From NCBI GenBank assembly GCA_013214945.1, contig JABSRT010000005.1, positions 186,001 through 250,000 of the forward strand: a stretch of DNA of 64,000 nt, in the 5' to 3' direction. A program made the translations under genes and the position numbers. The notes below the pieces were generated by a model. That model saw only the letters and a program-made list of their open reading frames with translations. It had not been told where the DNA came from and made no database searches. Of the stretch, positions 1 to 9,406 are shown in pieces; the stretch's first letter is position 1, and every line of letters begins with the position of its first letter. This stretch comes from Gammaproteobacteria bacterium. Its GTDB lineage: Bacteria > Pseudomonadota > Gammaproteobacteria > Enterobacterales > Psychrobiaceae.

Positions 1-2
1 TA

Positions 3-191
3 GATCAATGTCGTGGCCACAGTGATGAAACACGAGGTTACCACTACCATTCAGCTGGCCCGGGTGAAAATGCATTTATTGGCTGCTTTGCCGGTAAAAT
101 AGTACAAAGCGAGCGTTCTGATGGCCCTTCAGGTGGTGAAGAACCACCTGAAAGTACAGACCTACCTCCTGTTCCTTTAGAAGAAGCATAG
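3..191 (+). CDS. YHYH-domain protein, C-terminal part (5' end outside window)
   Basis: The open frame enters from the left edge and stops at a TAG ending at 191, giving 63 residues. It contains the motif RGYHYHSAGPGENAFIGCF, which is the signature end of the YHYH protein family (secreted or lipoprotein-type proteins of unknown biochemical role). After the motif comes an acidic Ser/Pro/Glu-rich tail of about 30 residues (SGGEEPPEST onwards), probably unstructured. The start, any signal peptide and most of the domain are missing, so nothing can be said about localisation from this piece. Family call is confident from the motif; function is unknown. Confidence 0.75.
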   Translation, partial: DQCRGHSDETRGYHYHSAGPGENAFIGCFAGKIVQSERSDGPSGGEEPPESTDLPPVPLEEA

Positions 192-383
192 AACTTTGAA
201 ACTGCTTACCCAAATTTAGTTAGTCGTAAGTGGTACCAAGCGAAGTAACTCCAGCTATTTCAGCACCTTGCTGGTTGAATAAAATATTTACGCTGGCATT
301 AGGCACGGCATGAATAAAAAATTCAGCGAGCCTTATATCATTATTGAGTAGTTGTTATGGATTATTTATTTGATCCACCGCTC

Positions 384-1208
384 TTAATAGCCAGCCATAA
401 TTTGGTCGATCAGACCATTTTGTTTTAGCGTGGTTATTGCGGCGTTTATTCGCAGCAGCATCGGTTGATTTTTTTTGGGTTGTTGATTGCAAAATACGAG
501 GTAATTGTCCACTAGTGCCAACGGTATTGGCGCGATTTTTAATTGATCCATATCGATGCCAGCATTCTGAGCTGCATATTCGACGGTCGCACGTCCAGGA
601 TTTAAAATCACCACCTCCACTCGACCTTTTAATAATAATTTTAGCATTGTCGTTGGTTCCTGCAGCGTTGCTACTGTAAATTTACCAACGGCCTGCTCAA
701 ACTCATCGCCAAATGTTCCACCACGTAAGTAGGCTATATGTTTATCGTTTAAGTCACTCATTTTTTTATACTCAAAGCTCGAATCGGCTCGGGTAACAAC
801 CACCGCCTTATCTGGCACTATCGACAATGAGTAGCTTAAGCTTTTTTGCCGTTCTTTGTTTTTGAATACCCCGGTCATCAGGCCTTCACATTTTTTTGTC
901 AGCTCTAAGCCACGATTAAACGGGACCCCTTTGGCAATAAATTTAATTTTTGCCTGGCTTAAAATTGCTGCCGCTACATCGAAGGCAAATCCTTTAGCTT
1001 GCCCCCGTTGATTGGTCCAAGCCTTTGGTTTTTGCTGACTGTTGTAGAACAACGTTATCGGGACTGCTGCGCTGACAACTAATTCAAAAGCATCAGTCTG
1101 AGGTTTTACGGTCAACACAGGGGGTTCGGGTTGGCTCGCTTGAGTATTCAAGGCGATCGCTGCAACATTAATGAGTAAAATAATGTAGTGAGTTTTATTC
1201 AATTGCAT
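384..1208 (-). CDS. Periplasmic solute-binding protein, family 3 (amino-acid-type)
   Basis: A 274-residue protein beginning with a hydrophobic signal peptide (about residues 7-24, ending TQAS-Q). The mature part has the layout of type-3 extracellular solute-binding domains: an early aromatic/GxAxGFAFDVAAAIL segment, a central KHIAYLRGGTFGDEF segment, and a C-terminal LLRINAAITTLKQNG LIDQI helix. Such proteins bind amino acids or related small molecules in the periplasm. Many in marine gammaproteobacteria occur without permease genes, and none is seen next to this one, so it may be an orphan receptor-like binding protein rather than a transporter component. The ligand cannot be read from the sequence. 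Confidence 0.75.
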   Translation of the reverse strand: MQLNKTHYIILLINVAAIALNTQASQPEPPVLTVKPQTDAFELVVSAAVPITLFYNSQQKPKAWTNQRGQAKGFAFDVAAAILSQAKIKFIAKGVPFNRGLELTKKCEGLMTGVFKNKERQKSLSYSLSIVPDKAVVVTRADSSFEYKKMSDLNDKHIAYLRGGTFGDEFEQAVGKFTVATLQEPTTMLKLLLKGRVEVVILNPGRATVEYAAQNAGIDMDQLKIAPIPLALVDNYLVFCNQQPKKNQPMLLRINAAITTLKQNGLIDQIMAGY

Positions 1209-1475
1209 TGCTCCGTCATTTAAACCTGTGACTATTGGAACTGTTGTAATTTATGATGTGAGTAAAATTCTAGTTGTTGGAAATAGCTGGCGACTCTAAT
1301 TGAGCGCAGCGTTACGTAATAAAAAGTAGTTTAGTACAATTTTTCATACATAGGAGCGGTATTGCTGATAAGCGATTTTAGATGGGACGAAGCGAGACAA
1401 AATAAGATGAATGGTTGTGTCGATAGCGGTGACATTGTTAGCGCGAATTAGATATCCGCGCTAACAATACTGGAA

Positions 1476-2006
1476 TTACTTTTTCCAGTTAGCCCACGGA
1501 TCGACATCGGCAGCTGGTGCAGCTGGCGTGTGAGAACGGCTAGACGGTCTGCTTGAGCTAGAACCAGAGCGTGCGTTTGAGCTTGGGCGTGAACCTGAGT
1601 TAGGACGCCCAGTTCGACCGCCGCGTTCAAACATTGCAGCTTTGCTTTCGCGCACTTCACGTAACTGTTCGGCATCTTCCAAACTTAACTCGGCAGGGGT
1701 GCCCGGCTGTTGTTCGATTGGCATGGTGCGGTCACGCGGTGGTAATTCAAACTGCGAATCAGAGGCACGCGGTAAACTTTTTAATTGATACAAATAAAAT
1801 GCTTCAACTTTTTCACGCGCCCACACGGTTTTCTTTAAAAACTTATTGGCAGACTCAATGCTTGGTTTGTTTTTAAAACAATTGATATTTAAGTAAGCAA
1901 AAAGAATTTCAAAACTGTAGTGATCAACAAGTTCAACCAACATCGCTTCTAAGCCAACGCCGTGCAGTGGGTTATTTTGGTAATTACCGTCGTTATTATT
2001 CGTCAT
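1476..2006 (-). CDS. VF530-type DNA-binding protein (DUF2132) with a basic Ser/Arg tail
   Basis: The N-terminal 75 residues match the small VF530/DUF2132 fold: [20 protein letters not shown], then [30 protein letters not shown]. The family is described structurally as a small DNA-binding-like helical domain; its cellular role is not established. Here it is followed by about 100 extra residues, ending in a low-complexity Arg/Ser/Gly/Pro tail (residues roughly 130-165) that looks disordered and could bind nucleic acid; that is inference. The ATG at 2006 is preferred to an in-frame TTG 15 bases upstream because a GGA lies at about -10 of the ATG and nothing suitable precedes the TTG. 176 residues. 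Confidence 0.7.
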   Translation of the reverse strand: MTNNNDGNYQNNPLHGVGLEAMLVELVDHYSFEILFAYLNINCFKNKPSIESANKFLKKTVWAREKVEAFYLYQLKSLPRASDSQFELPPRDRTMPIEQQPGTPAELSLEDAEQLREVRESKAAMFERGGRTGRPNSGSRPSSNARSGSSSSRPSSRSHTPAAPAADVDPWANWKK

Positions 2007-2239
2007 AGGGAGTCCAACCAAAAGGGGATAATGGCGTTATTATACCTGCTGACGTTAAGACAACATAGCGCTCAATGCGCTAGTTGATAGGCCGGACGGG
2101 AAAGCAGAGCAACAGTAAAAAATTGGACTCCCAAAGTTATTAGTATTTAATGAAAAAATCAGCTGAAATAAATACATTGCTTAGAATTAGGTTAGCTTTA
2201 TTGTCACCAAAACCTCTGGCTGTTTAGTTAGTGTTCTGA

Positions 2240-2920
2240 TTATTTATATAAATGAAACAATGATAACAAATGACTATATATCCACGCTAATTCACCATGG
2301 CGAAATAATGATACAACTTGCTGATCATCCATTTTTTGTAGCTTGCGCTCATCAATCACCCAAAGGTTATTTTTATCGCCTTTATAACTAAGAGGCATCA
2401 GTAACTCCAGTTGCTGCAGCTTCGCCACCCAAGCTGCAGTTTTAATACTCGAATGCTGAAAGCTAATTAAAGTTTTCATCGCCTGCTTCAACGCAGGCCC
2501 CTGCACCTTTTCAGTAAACAGCGGCAAGGAGCCAGATTTAGGTAGCCGAGAGAAACCTGCGTACGCCTCATCAATACATACGTTTAGCTTGGCTTGTTCA
2601 TGGCTTGCTGACAGAACAAATGGATACAACTTAATAAATTCAGGAATATAGCGACCAATCCATCTCCCTTGAGCATCAATCCAATCATTTTCACCAGCTT
2701 TAGTGCCTAGCAATACCATTGGCTGAATCGACGATTCGCAGTTCTGAGTAAATACAATGGCGCACTGGCTCGCCACTTTGACGAACTCATCTACATTAAT
2801 CAATACGCTATTAGTGTTTTTTGCGTAGGTATAGTTACCAGCAATAGGCACTAACCAGTAATTACAGTGGTGTACACTATTTAATAAGACTGGCTTTTTA
2901 TAGTAAATAAACTCTTTCAT
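2240..2920 (-). CDS. SapC-like protein
   Basis: A 226-residue cytoplasmic-looking protein (no signal peptide). It matches the SapC family pattern: a proline/leucine start (KKPVLLN), a vaILVNVDEFVKVASQCAIVF-like segment, then GENDWIDAQGRWIGRYIPEF followed by IKLYPFVL. SapC was named for a gene next to an S-layer protein in Campylobacter, but most members have no known function and occur without S-layer genes, as here. ATG start at 2920 with only a weak AAAG upstream. No operon partner: the gene stands alone with 233 bases after it and about 360 before it. Family call good, role unknown. Confidence 0.7.
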   Translation of the reverse strand: MKEFIYYKKPVLLNSVHHCNYWLVPIAGNYTYAKNTNSVLINVDEFVKVASQCAIVFTQNCESSIQPMVLLGTKAGENDWIDAQGRWIGRYIPEFIKLYPFVLSASHEQAKLNVCIDEAYAGFSRLPKSGSLPLFTEKVQGPALKQAMKTLISFQHSSIKTAAWVAKLQQLELLMPLSYKGDKNNLWVIDERKLQKMDDQQVVSLFRHGELAWIYSHLLSLFHLYK

Positions 2921-3282
2921 GCAAGCTTTTCTCTATCTGTGCGTTATAAATTATTTAGAGGCTAAACAAACCAACTTTATCTTAGGTAACACCTACTACT
3001 TTAAAAAACTTCAATTACTTTACAACCAACCAAAATATGCAGATATTAGGTGATTATAATTCGATGGTAACAATCCGCACCCATTATTCCAATACTTCAA
3101 CACGGCAATTCGGTCGTTTTTAACACAATCTCATATTAAAACAAAAAACGGACATTGGTTAAAAAAAAAATATAAAAATAAAACTGTGTATAATCAAAGA
3201 TTGAGGTTTACCGATTACCATTTGGTATAACAGGTTTTAAATATTTTAATAAAAATTATTCCCTTAAAAACACCGACCAATC
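2921..3282. other. Intergenic, about 360 bases
   Basis: Divergent spacer between the SapC-like gene (minus) and the acetyltransferase gene (plus). It is very AT-rich with an A-run near 3161-3170 and must hold promoters for both sides, but no convincing operator, hairpin or small gene was seen. Confidence 0.5.
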
Positions 3283-3750
3283 TTGCCGAAGAATAACTTG
3301 ACAAATTCAGATATAAATTACCAACAATTACCCGCGATAAAACTGCCGCTAGCCAATAAGTTTTATCGACAAGTGGGCGCCCGAGCCAAAGCCAGTGGCG
3401 GTGATATGGTGTGGGTTGCCCGAGACAACTCAACAGCAAAAAGTGCGACATCTACCGCCGTCATTATCGCGGTCGCTCGTCTGGCACCGATAGTCAATAA
3501 ATACCACTTATTAACCGGTGTTTATGTTGACGATAATTATCGCCAGCAAGGCATTGCCTCGCAGCTAATCGAAGCATTAGTTAATCAACAATCACCTTGT
3601 TATACTTTTGCGCTTAACCATCTTGAACTCTTTTATTTGCGCTTAGGTTTTGAACCGATCGCCGATGACAATTTACCTTGTGAGCTGGCGCAAAGGTTTA
3701 GGGCTTACCAGCAACAAGGGCGTAAAATAGTTGCTATGATTAAAAAATAA
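3283..3750 (+). CDS. GNAT-family N-acetyltransferase
   Basis: 155 residues with the acetyl-CoA binding core of the GNAT fold: strand LLTGVYVDDNYRQQGIASQLIEAL, where the RQQGIA turn is the pyrophosphate-binding Q/RxxGxG/A motif A, followed by a late FYLRLGFEP segment typical of motif B. The N-terminal part (LPLANKFYRQVGARAKASGGDMVWVAR) resembles a GNAT subgroup common in Shewanella and relatives whose acceptor substrate is unknown. No ATG precedes the domain: TTG at 3283 or TTG at 3298 are the possible starts, and 3298 has a GAAG about 5 bases upstream, so the shorter form is also plausible. It lies 54 bases before add and may share a transcript. Confidence 0.75.
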   Translation: MPKNNLTNSDINYQQLPAIKLPLANKFYRQVGARAKASGGDMVWVARDNSTAKSATSTAVIIAVARLAPIVNKYHLLTGVYVDDNYRQQGIASQLIEALVNQQSPCYTFALNHLELFYLRLGFEPIADDNLPCELAQRFRAYQQQGRKIVAMIKK

Positions 3751-3804
3751 CAGCTACCCGTTCGGATCAGTAGTTCAAATAATATAGCGATGTAGGACAA
3801 TATA

Positions 3805-4806
3805 ATGATAAATAAAAGCATTCCTCTTACCGATATTCACCGCCATCTCGATGGTAATATTCGGCTGCAAACCATTCTCGATTTAGCACAAACCTTTAAT
3901 GTTAAGCTACCAGCTAACAACCTAATTGCGTTAAAACCCCACGTTCAAGTCGTTGAAAAAGAACCGTCGTTAGTGGCTTTTTTAAGTAAACTCGATTGGA
4001 TGGTTGGCGTTTTGGGCGATTATGAAGCAGTGCGCCGCGTTGCTTATGAAAATGTGGCAGACGCCTTCAATGCAGGCATCGACTATACCGAATTACGCTT
4101 TAGCCCAGGTTATATGGCGATGAGCCATAAATTACATGCTCAAGGCGTGGTTGAAGCTGTGGTTGAAGGCATAAAGCAAGGCCAAGCAGACTTTGATGTG
4201 AAGGTTAACTTGATTGGTATTTTGTCGCGTACCTTTGGCGTTGACGCTTGTCAGGTTGAATTAGATGCCTTGTTAAGTCAGAAAGATCAGTTGGTTGCTG
4301 TCGATTTAGCCGGTGACGAACTAGGCTTTCCAAGCCACCTGTTTTTAAACCAATTTAAGCAAGCCCGCGACAGTGGTTTGCAAATTACCGCGCACGCTGG
4401 TGAAGCGGCTGGGGCTGAAGCTATTTGGTATGCGATTGAGCAACTGGGTGCTAACCGCATTGGCCACGGGGTTAAAGCGATTGAAGATCCTAAGTTAATG
4501 GATTATCTGGCCCAGCACCAAATTGGGATCGAGTCTTGCCCAACTAGTAACATTCAAACCAGCACAGTCGCAAGCTATCAAGCGCACCCGATTAAGCAGT
4601 TTTTAAAACACGGCTTGTTAGTATCACTTAATACTGATGATCCCGGTGTTAGCGACATTGAGATTGGTTATGAATATAACCAAGCGGCTAAGATGATTGG
4701 CCTAACGGATAATGAGTTGCTGCAATTGCAACAAAATGGTCTGAAAATGGCTTACTTGTCGCCGCAGGAAAAACAACAGTTAATCGACAAGTGTAACAAG
4801 CGCTAA
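3805..4806 (+). CDS. add: Adenosine deaminase
   Basis: 333 residues, the usual length of bacterial Add. It converts adenosine (and deoxyadenosine) to inosine in purine salvage in the cytoplasm, using a zinc ion. Metal and catalytic motifs are all visible: HRHLDGN near residue 12 (two zinc-binding histidines), HAGEA near residue 197 (zinc His and catalytic Glu), the GHG motif near 219, and SLNTDDP near 276 (zinc and catalytic Asp). ATG at 3805 with AGGA a few bases upstream. A hairpin terminator follows at 4911-4938. Confident. Confidence 0.95.
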   Translation: MINKSIPLTDIHRHLDGNIRLQTILDLAQTFNVKLPANNLIALKPHVQVVEKEPSLVAFLSKLDWMVGVLGDYEAVRRVAYENVADAFNAGIDYTELRFSPGYMAMSHKLHAQGVVEAVVEGIKQGQADFDVKVNLIGILSRTFGVDACQVELDALLSQKDQLVAVDLAGDELGFPSHLFLNQFKQARDSGLQITAHAGEAAGAEAIWYAIEQLGANRIGHGVKAIEDPKLMDYLAQHQIGIESCPTSNIQTSTVASYQAHPIKQFLKHGLLVSLNTDDPGVSDIEIGYEYNQAAKMIGLTDNELLQLQQNGLKMAYLSPQEKQQLIDKCNKR

Positions 4807-4910
4807 GGGTTTGGCGTCCTGCGTCGCTCTAACTCCTAAATCCATTTAGTCGTTAACATCATCGCTCTTTGACATCCTGTCACCGCGATATACCGTTCGT
4901 CCTGAACATA

Positions 4911-4938
4911 AAAAAGGCAACCATTTGGCTGCCTTTTT
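4911..4938. terminator. Bidirectional Rho-independent terminator between add and the yehS-like gene
   Basis: A nine-base stem, AAAAAGGCA pairing with TGCCTTTTT around a ten-base spacer, with T-runs in both directions. It sits between two convergent genes, so it can end both transcripts. Confidence 0.8.
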
Positions 4939-4959
4939 AGTGTCTAAATTACCGAATAA

Positions 4960-5448
4960 TTACGCTTTTTTATCTTCACCTGGACGGTATTTTTCACACA
5001 CACCCATTAAGAAGTTACGCATCATTTGGTCGCCACAAGGCTTGTAGTTGCGGTGATTGCGATTTCTAAAGAATGCACCCAATTCTGACTTAGTAAATTT
5101 AAAGTCAGCAATTTTCATGATTTCAAGCATATCTTTTTCATGCAGTTCTAACGCAATGCGTAGCTTTTTCAAAATAATATTATTATTTAAACGCACAGTC
5201 TCAGTGCTTGGCTGATAAGGGCCTGCACCTTCTTTAACACCGCGTCGCTGGATAATTAGACCATCAAGAAAACGCTCAAGTACCACATCAGTACATTCAA
5301 CGAAACCCGCTTCTAGCTCTTTCTTTAGCAAATCGCTGATCGCTGCTGGTTTCATTACATAATCGGCAAAAGCAAAAGTTTTCACCATTTCGCTTTCACG
5401 TAAATTAAGTGCGTAACGTAAACGGCGTAATACTAGGTTGTTGATCAT
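4960..5448 (-). CDS. DUF1456 family protein (YehS-like)
   Basis: 162 residues made of two similar halves, each a small helical DUF1456 repeat: NNLVLRRLRYALNLRESEM in the first half and NNIILKKLRIALELHEKDM in the second. This duplicated architecture is the standard form of E. coli YehS-type proteins, whose function is not known. The ATG at 5448 is chosen because an ideal GGAG lies six to seven bases upstream; an in-frame TTG 12 bases earlier overlaps that ribosome-binding site and is unlikely to be used. The gene is monocistronic, convergent with add. Confidence 0.8.
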   Translation of the reverse strand: MINNLVLRRLRYALNLRESEMVKTFAFADYVMKPAAISDLLKKELEAGFVECTDVVLERFLDGLIIQRRGVKEGAGPYQPSTETVRLNNNIILKKLRIALELHEKDMLEIMKIADFKFTKSELGAFFRNRNHRNYKPCGDQMMRNFLMGVCEKYRPGEDKKA

Positions 5449-5551
5449 AATTAACTCCAAAAATTTAGGTCGCTAAATTACCACAATAACGGTTTAATAT
5501 CTAACAATGGCACCTAAAACTGTGAATTGCTCAATACCCTAAAAGAATAAC

Positions 5552-5567
5552 AGCGCCCAGTGGCGCT
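5552..5567 (-). terminator. Terminator downstream of the chemoreceptor gene
   Basis: AGCGCC-CAGT-GGCGCT forms a six-base GC stem with a four-base loop; on the minus strand it is followed by a T-rich stretch (TGTTATTCTTTT). It lies 26 bases past the chemoreceptor stop codon. Confidence 0.65.
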
Positions 5568-5592
5568 ATTATTATTAAATTCCAGCGTTAGC

Positions 5593-7455
5593 TTAGGCGA
5601 CAGGGCTGCAACGAAAACGCTTGGTCATCATCAACAGCTCGGTTGATTTTTCACTGGTATCATTAACATAACGCTCAATTACCTGACTTTGTTCTTTATT
5701 GTTCGAGACATTAGCTGCGACACTGTCCATGCTTTTAGCAATCATGGTCGTAGACTCAGAAACATCTTCAATATTAACCGACAGCTCTTTGTTACGCTCG
5801 GTCACATCTTGCACCAGCAATTTAATTTGTTCGACCGCGGTTGCCGCTTTATCGCCTAAATCTCTACCGTGCTTAACGTGTTGACTGCCCTCGTCCATGG
5901 CCAGTAATAACGACTGGGTACCATTTTGCATTTCACCGATAATGTCAGCAATATCTTGGGTGGCTTGCACGGTTTTACCCGCAAGATTACGGACCTCATC
6001 AGCAACAACCGAAAAACCACGCCCTGCCTCACCTGCACGCGCCGCTTCAATGGCGGCATTAAGCGCCAGCAAGTTGGTTTGTCCGGCTAAACTGTTGATC
6101 ATCTCAATCACGCCATCAACTCGTTTTGATGATACTTCTAATTCTCGCACCTGACTATTGAGCTTATCAAACACTATGCTTAATTCACTCAAACTTCCAA
6201 TGGCACTGTTGATAACCTCACCACCCTGTTCCGCCGACAAATGAGCTTGTTGAGCTTGCTGATGCGCAGCGTCTATCGCTTGCGACATATCGTTAATAGT
6301 ACAGCTGATCTGCTCTGTCGCTGTCGCCATCGACATTGCTTGCTGATCTGTTTCTAGATTGTTGCTGACCATTTCTGACAAGTTACTCGATAAGTCGGAT
6401 GCACCTTGATCTAACGTTTGGCTACTGTCCGTAACTCGGGTTAACACTTCACTCAGTGCTGATGTCATTTTATTAACGGCCATGCCGACTTTGTCTAGCT
6501 CATCGTTGCGAGCTTCGTTAACCGCCAAACGTTGGGTTAAATCGCCATCGGCTAATTTATACAAAACCTGAGACATATTCTCTAAGGTCGTTACCACGTC
6601 ATGACTAATCCGAATTAAAAAACCCACGACCAATAAAGCCACGCCAATACACACCCCTAAGATTAATAACTTAGCTTGCGCATTCGCCTCTTGTGCGTTG
6701 GTTTGCGCCAACAGTAACTGATTCTGCAGGTAAATATTCGAACTTTCAATGCCAGATGCAAAGGTCTGATAAGCTAAATCGGCCTGGTTTTGTTGTTCAG
6801 CCATGCCCGAAATGGCGTCGACTAAAGCAGATAGCGCAACCTTAACTTCAGCCACTTTATCGCCGTAATAATCATCGAACGACATTCTTTTTGTTTCGGC
6901 TTCAAAGATTTCTAAACCTGCATAAGCTTGTTGGCGCTGCTCTGGTCCACGATGCTCAAGATAGGCATCGACGCCCACTTCAAACTTACGCCAATGTTTG
7001 GCAAACGTTGAAAACATTGAGCTTTTAATCGCCTCCATTTTATCGCTTAGCACTTGACGATAACCCTGTCCTGGCCCAACTCCCAATAGCTCTTTTTGTT
7101 GTTGCCATTGCTGTTTATGCTCAACCCAAGCTTGTAATGATTTTTTGATATCAGCAATAACTTCAGCTTCGGTGCCAGTAAGCTCACCTTGTAACGATTG
7201 TAGCTTATCGTCAAATGTTGGAATTAATTGCTGTAACGCCGCCCCGTCTGGTTTACTGTGCAAGTTCAATACTTGCAGCTGCAAAGTTTTTAGCAAGTTA
7301 GCGTTATTATTTATTTTATCGACTCGCTGCGAAGCTGAGCTAAGCACTTCTAGGGTGTTAAATGAAATGCCAGAAAGAACCGTGAAACCGACCAAGGCCA
7401 AAATTATTACTAGCCGCAGCTTACTTTTAAAGCCAAGTTGATATTTAAAAATCAT
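5593..7455 (-). CDS. Methyl-accepting chemotaxis protein
   Basis: About 620 residues. A membrane helix near residues 14-33 ([16 protein letters not shown]), a periplasmic helical sensor region of roughly 230 residues, a second membrane helix ([19 protein letters not shown]), a HAMP linker with the DGDLTQRL sequence, and a long cytoplasmic coiled-coil signalling domain. The hairpin tip that binds CheA/CheW is clear: [20 protein letters not shown] then [18 protein letters not shown]. It would report on an unknown periplasmic ligand to the flagellar chemotaxis kinase. Three possible ATGs lie at the 5' end (7476, 7458, 7455); 7455 has AGGA at six bases, the best spacing. No che genes are nearby. 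Ends with an FRCSPVA tail, so no methyltransferase-docking pentapeptide is present. Confidence 0.9.
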   Translation of the reverse strand: MIFKYQLGFKSKLRLVIILALVGFTVLSGISFNTLEVLSSASQRVDKINNNANLLKTLQLQVLNLHSKPDGAALQQLIPTFDDKLQSLQGELTGTEAEVIADIKKSLQAWVEHKQQWQQQKELLGVGPGQGYRQVLSDKMEAIKSSMFSTFAKHWRKFEVGVDAYLEHRGPEQRQQAYAGLEIFEAETKRMSFDDYYGDKVAEVKVALSALVDAISGMAEQQNQADLAYQTFASGIESSNIYLQNQLLLAQTNAQEANAQAKLLILGVCIGVALLVVGFLIRISHDVVTTLENMSQVLYKLADGDLTQRLAVNEARNDELDKVGMAVNKMTSALSEVLTRVTDSSQTLDQGASDLSSNLSEMVSNNLETDQQAMSMATATEQISCTINDMSQAIDAAHQQAQQAHLSAEQGGEVINSAIGSLSELSIVFDKLNSQVRELEVSSKRVDGVIEMINSLAGQTNLLALNAAIEAARAGEAGRGFSVVADEVRNLAGKTVQATQDIADIIGEMQNGTQSLLLAMDEGSQHVKHGRDLGDKAATAVEQIKLLVQDVTERNKELSVNIEDVSESTTMIAKSMDSVAANVSNNKEQSQVIERYVNDTSEKSTELLMMTKRFRCSPVA

Positions 7456-7845
7456 CATACATCCTGCTGTTATCATGGTTTAAGAAGCGATTGCCTGCGA
7501 CAAAAAATAGCATCAGGCGACACCGAGCATTAAAAGTCGATTAAGACAATTACGCTTAATTTCTATGTTATTTTCAGTGTCGCTGTACGAGGCTGAGTTA
7601 ATAATTCAGCAAAAGCGATGCGAGAGATGCCTGCAATTGATAATCGATCCATGATAAGAAACAACATAACTAATACTTTAATACTACAAAACGATCTAAA
7701 TAACCACAATGTTTTAACATTTTTTAAGCGTTTCCAGATTACTTATTTAGCAATACCATTGTTATGGTGTAAATTATAATAATAGTATCGCTATCAGTAG
7801 CGCTCTTTCATGCGCCAATTTTGGTACTAAAGTACTAGTTAATTA
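7456..7845. other. Intergenic upstream of the chemoreceptor, with a weak hairpin after ccoG
   Basis: About 390 bases between ccoG and the chemoreceptor, both on the minus strand. It contains a short inverted repeat, CGCTA-tcag-TAGCG at 7789-7802, followed on the minus strand by an A/T-rich run; this could be a weak ccoG terminator. The remainder is AT-rich and presumably holds the chemoreceptor promoter. Confidence 0.4.
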
Positions 7846-9228
7846 CTACATTGCATAAAATCGAGTTTCTGCATTGGTCTTAATATCTGGGTTTGCTGCT
7901 GCCGTAATGCTTAACGTTAATTTAGTTACTGATTGTTTTATATCATCGGTGGCTGCGGTTAAGGTGACTATCACGGTCACTGATTGGCCCGCGGCAACTG
8001 AAATTGGCTTATTAATGCTGCTTTGGATCCCAACGAGTCCTAATACCCTAAGCTGATACTCCATAGTGGTCGTTGATTTATTTAGTAGTTTCAATTGGTA
8101 ACTATTTTCAATGTCGTCATTATTGTTAATGCGATATAACACATTGCGATCTCGTGATACTGCGACTTCTAGCGGCACTGTTTGCACGACCGAAACAATC
8201 ATTGCAGTCACCACCAGCAACGAAATAAGTGCATAACCAATAATTTTAGGCCGGATAAAACCAGCGCCAGCACCTGCTAACCTCGCCTCGCTGGTATAAC
8301 TGATTAAGCCAGGGGCATAATTGAATTGCGCCATCGTTTGGTTGCAGGCATCAACACAAGCGCCACAATCAATACATTCGTATTGCAGGCCATCACGAAT
8401 ATCGATGCCAACCGGACAAACATCGACACACAAGTTACAGTCAACACAGTCGCCTAACCCCATCGCCTTATGATCGTCTTTACGCTTGCGCCTACCACGC
8501 CCTTCTCCACGATTTTCATCATAAGCGACCACTAAAGTTTCTTGGTCAAACATCACCGACTGAAAACGGGCATAAGGACACATGTGATGACACATTTTTT
8601 CACGTAGCCACCCGGCGTTACCATAAGTACAAATGGTGAATAAACCGACCCAAAAACTGATTGAACCAGACCATTGCAACTGCGCCATGGTGCGATATAA
8701 CTCGATCACTGGGATAAAATAAGAAACAAAAGTGGTGGCACTAAAAAAAGCCACCAGCAGCCACGCGCTATGTTTTAGGATTTTTTTTCTCAACTTATTG
8801 AGTGACCATGGCTGCTGGTCGAGTTTAATTCTTTGGTTGCGGCTGCCTTCGATTTTTTCTTCGATCCAGACAAAGCCAAACATCCAAACGGTTTGTGGGC
8901 ATAAAAAACCGCACCAGACCCGCCCTAACCAACTCGTCATAAAAAACAAAATAAAAGCGGCAACCATAAACATGCCTGCGATCAGGGTAAAATCTTGCGG
9001 AAATAAGGTCATGCCAAACACATGAAACTGTAACAAATCAAGGTCGAGCAAAATTGCAGGTTTGCCATTAATCGTCAGCCATGGCAGCGCAATAAACAGC
9101 AACATTAAAAAGCCGCCGATATAACGCCTTAAACGCTGAAAGTAACCGTGCTGTTGTCGCACATAAATGGTGCCATCGGTTGATTTGGGGGTAATTATAA
9201 GATCTTTCGGGTTTATCTCGATTGTCAT
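7846..9228 (-). CDS. ccoG: Cytochrome c oxidase accessory protein CcoG (FixG/RdxA family)
   Basis: 460 residues. An inner-membrane iron-sulfur protein needed for copper delivery during assembly of cbb3-type cytochrome oxidase. It has about five membrane helices (two near residues 37-55 and 75-96, two near 155-205, one near 328-350), a CGFLCP motif in the membrane part, and two ferredoxin-type clusters: GDCVDCNLCVDVCP and ECIDCGACVDACN. The C-terminal 110 residues form the periplasmic immunoglobulin-like domain of the family. Unusually, no ccoNOPQ, ccoI or ccoS genes flank it. A sigma-54 promoter and repeated palindromes lie upstream and match a site before the neighbouring activator gene, so local sigma-54 control is likely. 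Confidence 0.93.
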   Translation of the reverse strand: MTIEINPKDLIITPKSTDGTIYVRQQHGYFQRLRRYIGGFLMLLFIALPWLTINGKPAILLDLDLLQFHVFGMTLFPQDFTLIAGMFMVAAFILFFMTSWLGRVWCGFLCPQTVWMFGFVWIEEKIEGSRNQRIKLDQQPWSLNKLRKKILKHSAWLLVAFFSATTFVSYFIPVIELYRTMAQLQWSGSISFWVGLFTICTYGNAGWLREKMCHHMCPYARFQSVMFDQETLVVAYDENRGEGRGRRKRKDDHKAMGLGDCVDCNLCVDVCPVGIDIRDGLQYECIDCGACVDACNQTMAQFNYAPGLISYTSEARLAGAGAGFIRPKIIGYALISLLVVTAMIVSVVQTVPLEVAVSRDRNVLYRINNNDDIENSYQLKLLNKSTTTMEYQLRVLGLVGIQSSINKPISVAAGQSVTVIVTLTAATDDIKQSVTKLTLSITAAANPDIKTNAETRFYAM

Positions 9229-9268
9229 GGTTTTTATCTGTCGTTGGATTAATGCTCCCCCTTAGATA

Positions 9269-9284
9269 GCAATAATCGAACCAA
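9269..9284 (-). promoter_or_regulatory. Candidate sigma-54 promoter of ccoG
   Basis: Minus strand reads TTGGTTCGATTATTGC. The GG and GC dinucleotides are separated by exactly ten bases, the invariant sigma-54 -24/-12 spacing, and TTGC matches the -12 element; the -24 box departs from TGGCAC after the GG. Transcription would begin near 9258, about 30 bases before the ccoG ATG. Confidence 0.6.
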
Positions 9285-9347
9285 ACCGACAAACACCTTA
9301 ATGCAATGAAAAATAACGAATTAATATTTGACTCAGCGTCAACCAGG

Positions 9348-9381
9348 CCACGATATTTCACCTATACTCGATATATCGTGG
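9348..9381. promoter_or_regulatory. Paired upstream activator sites for the sigma-54 regulator
   Basis: A perfect palindrome CGATATATCG at 9369-9378 lies inside CTCGATATATCGTGG (9367-9381); a degenerate partner in the opposite direction, CCACGATATTTC, lies at 9348-9359, centre to centre about 18 bases. They are roughly 80-110 bases upstream of the sigma-54 promoter, the normal place for enhancer sites. The same 15-base sequence recurs before the activator gene. Confidence 0.65.
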
Positions 9382-9406
9382 CTTAGCTTTCATGATTTAA
9401 TTAATA

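Noticed and set aside
1448-1675. Minus-strand frame in another phase over the VF530-like gene
   Set aside because: It reads the same low-complexity Arg/Ser tail region in the wrong frame.
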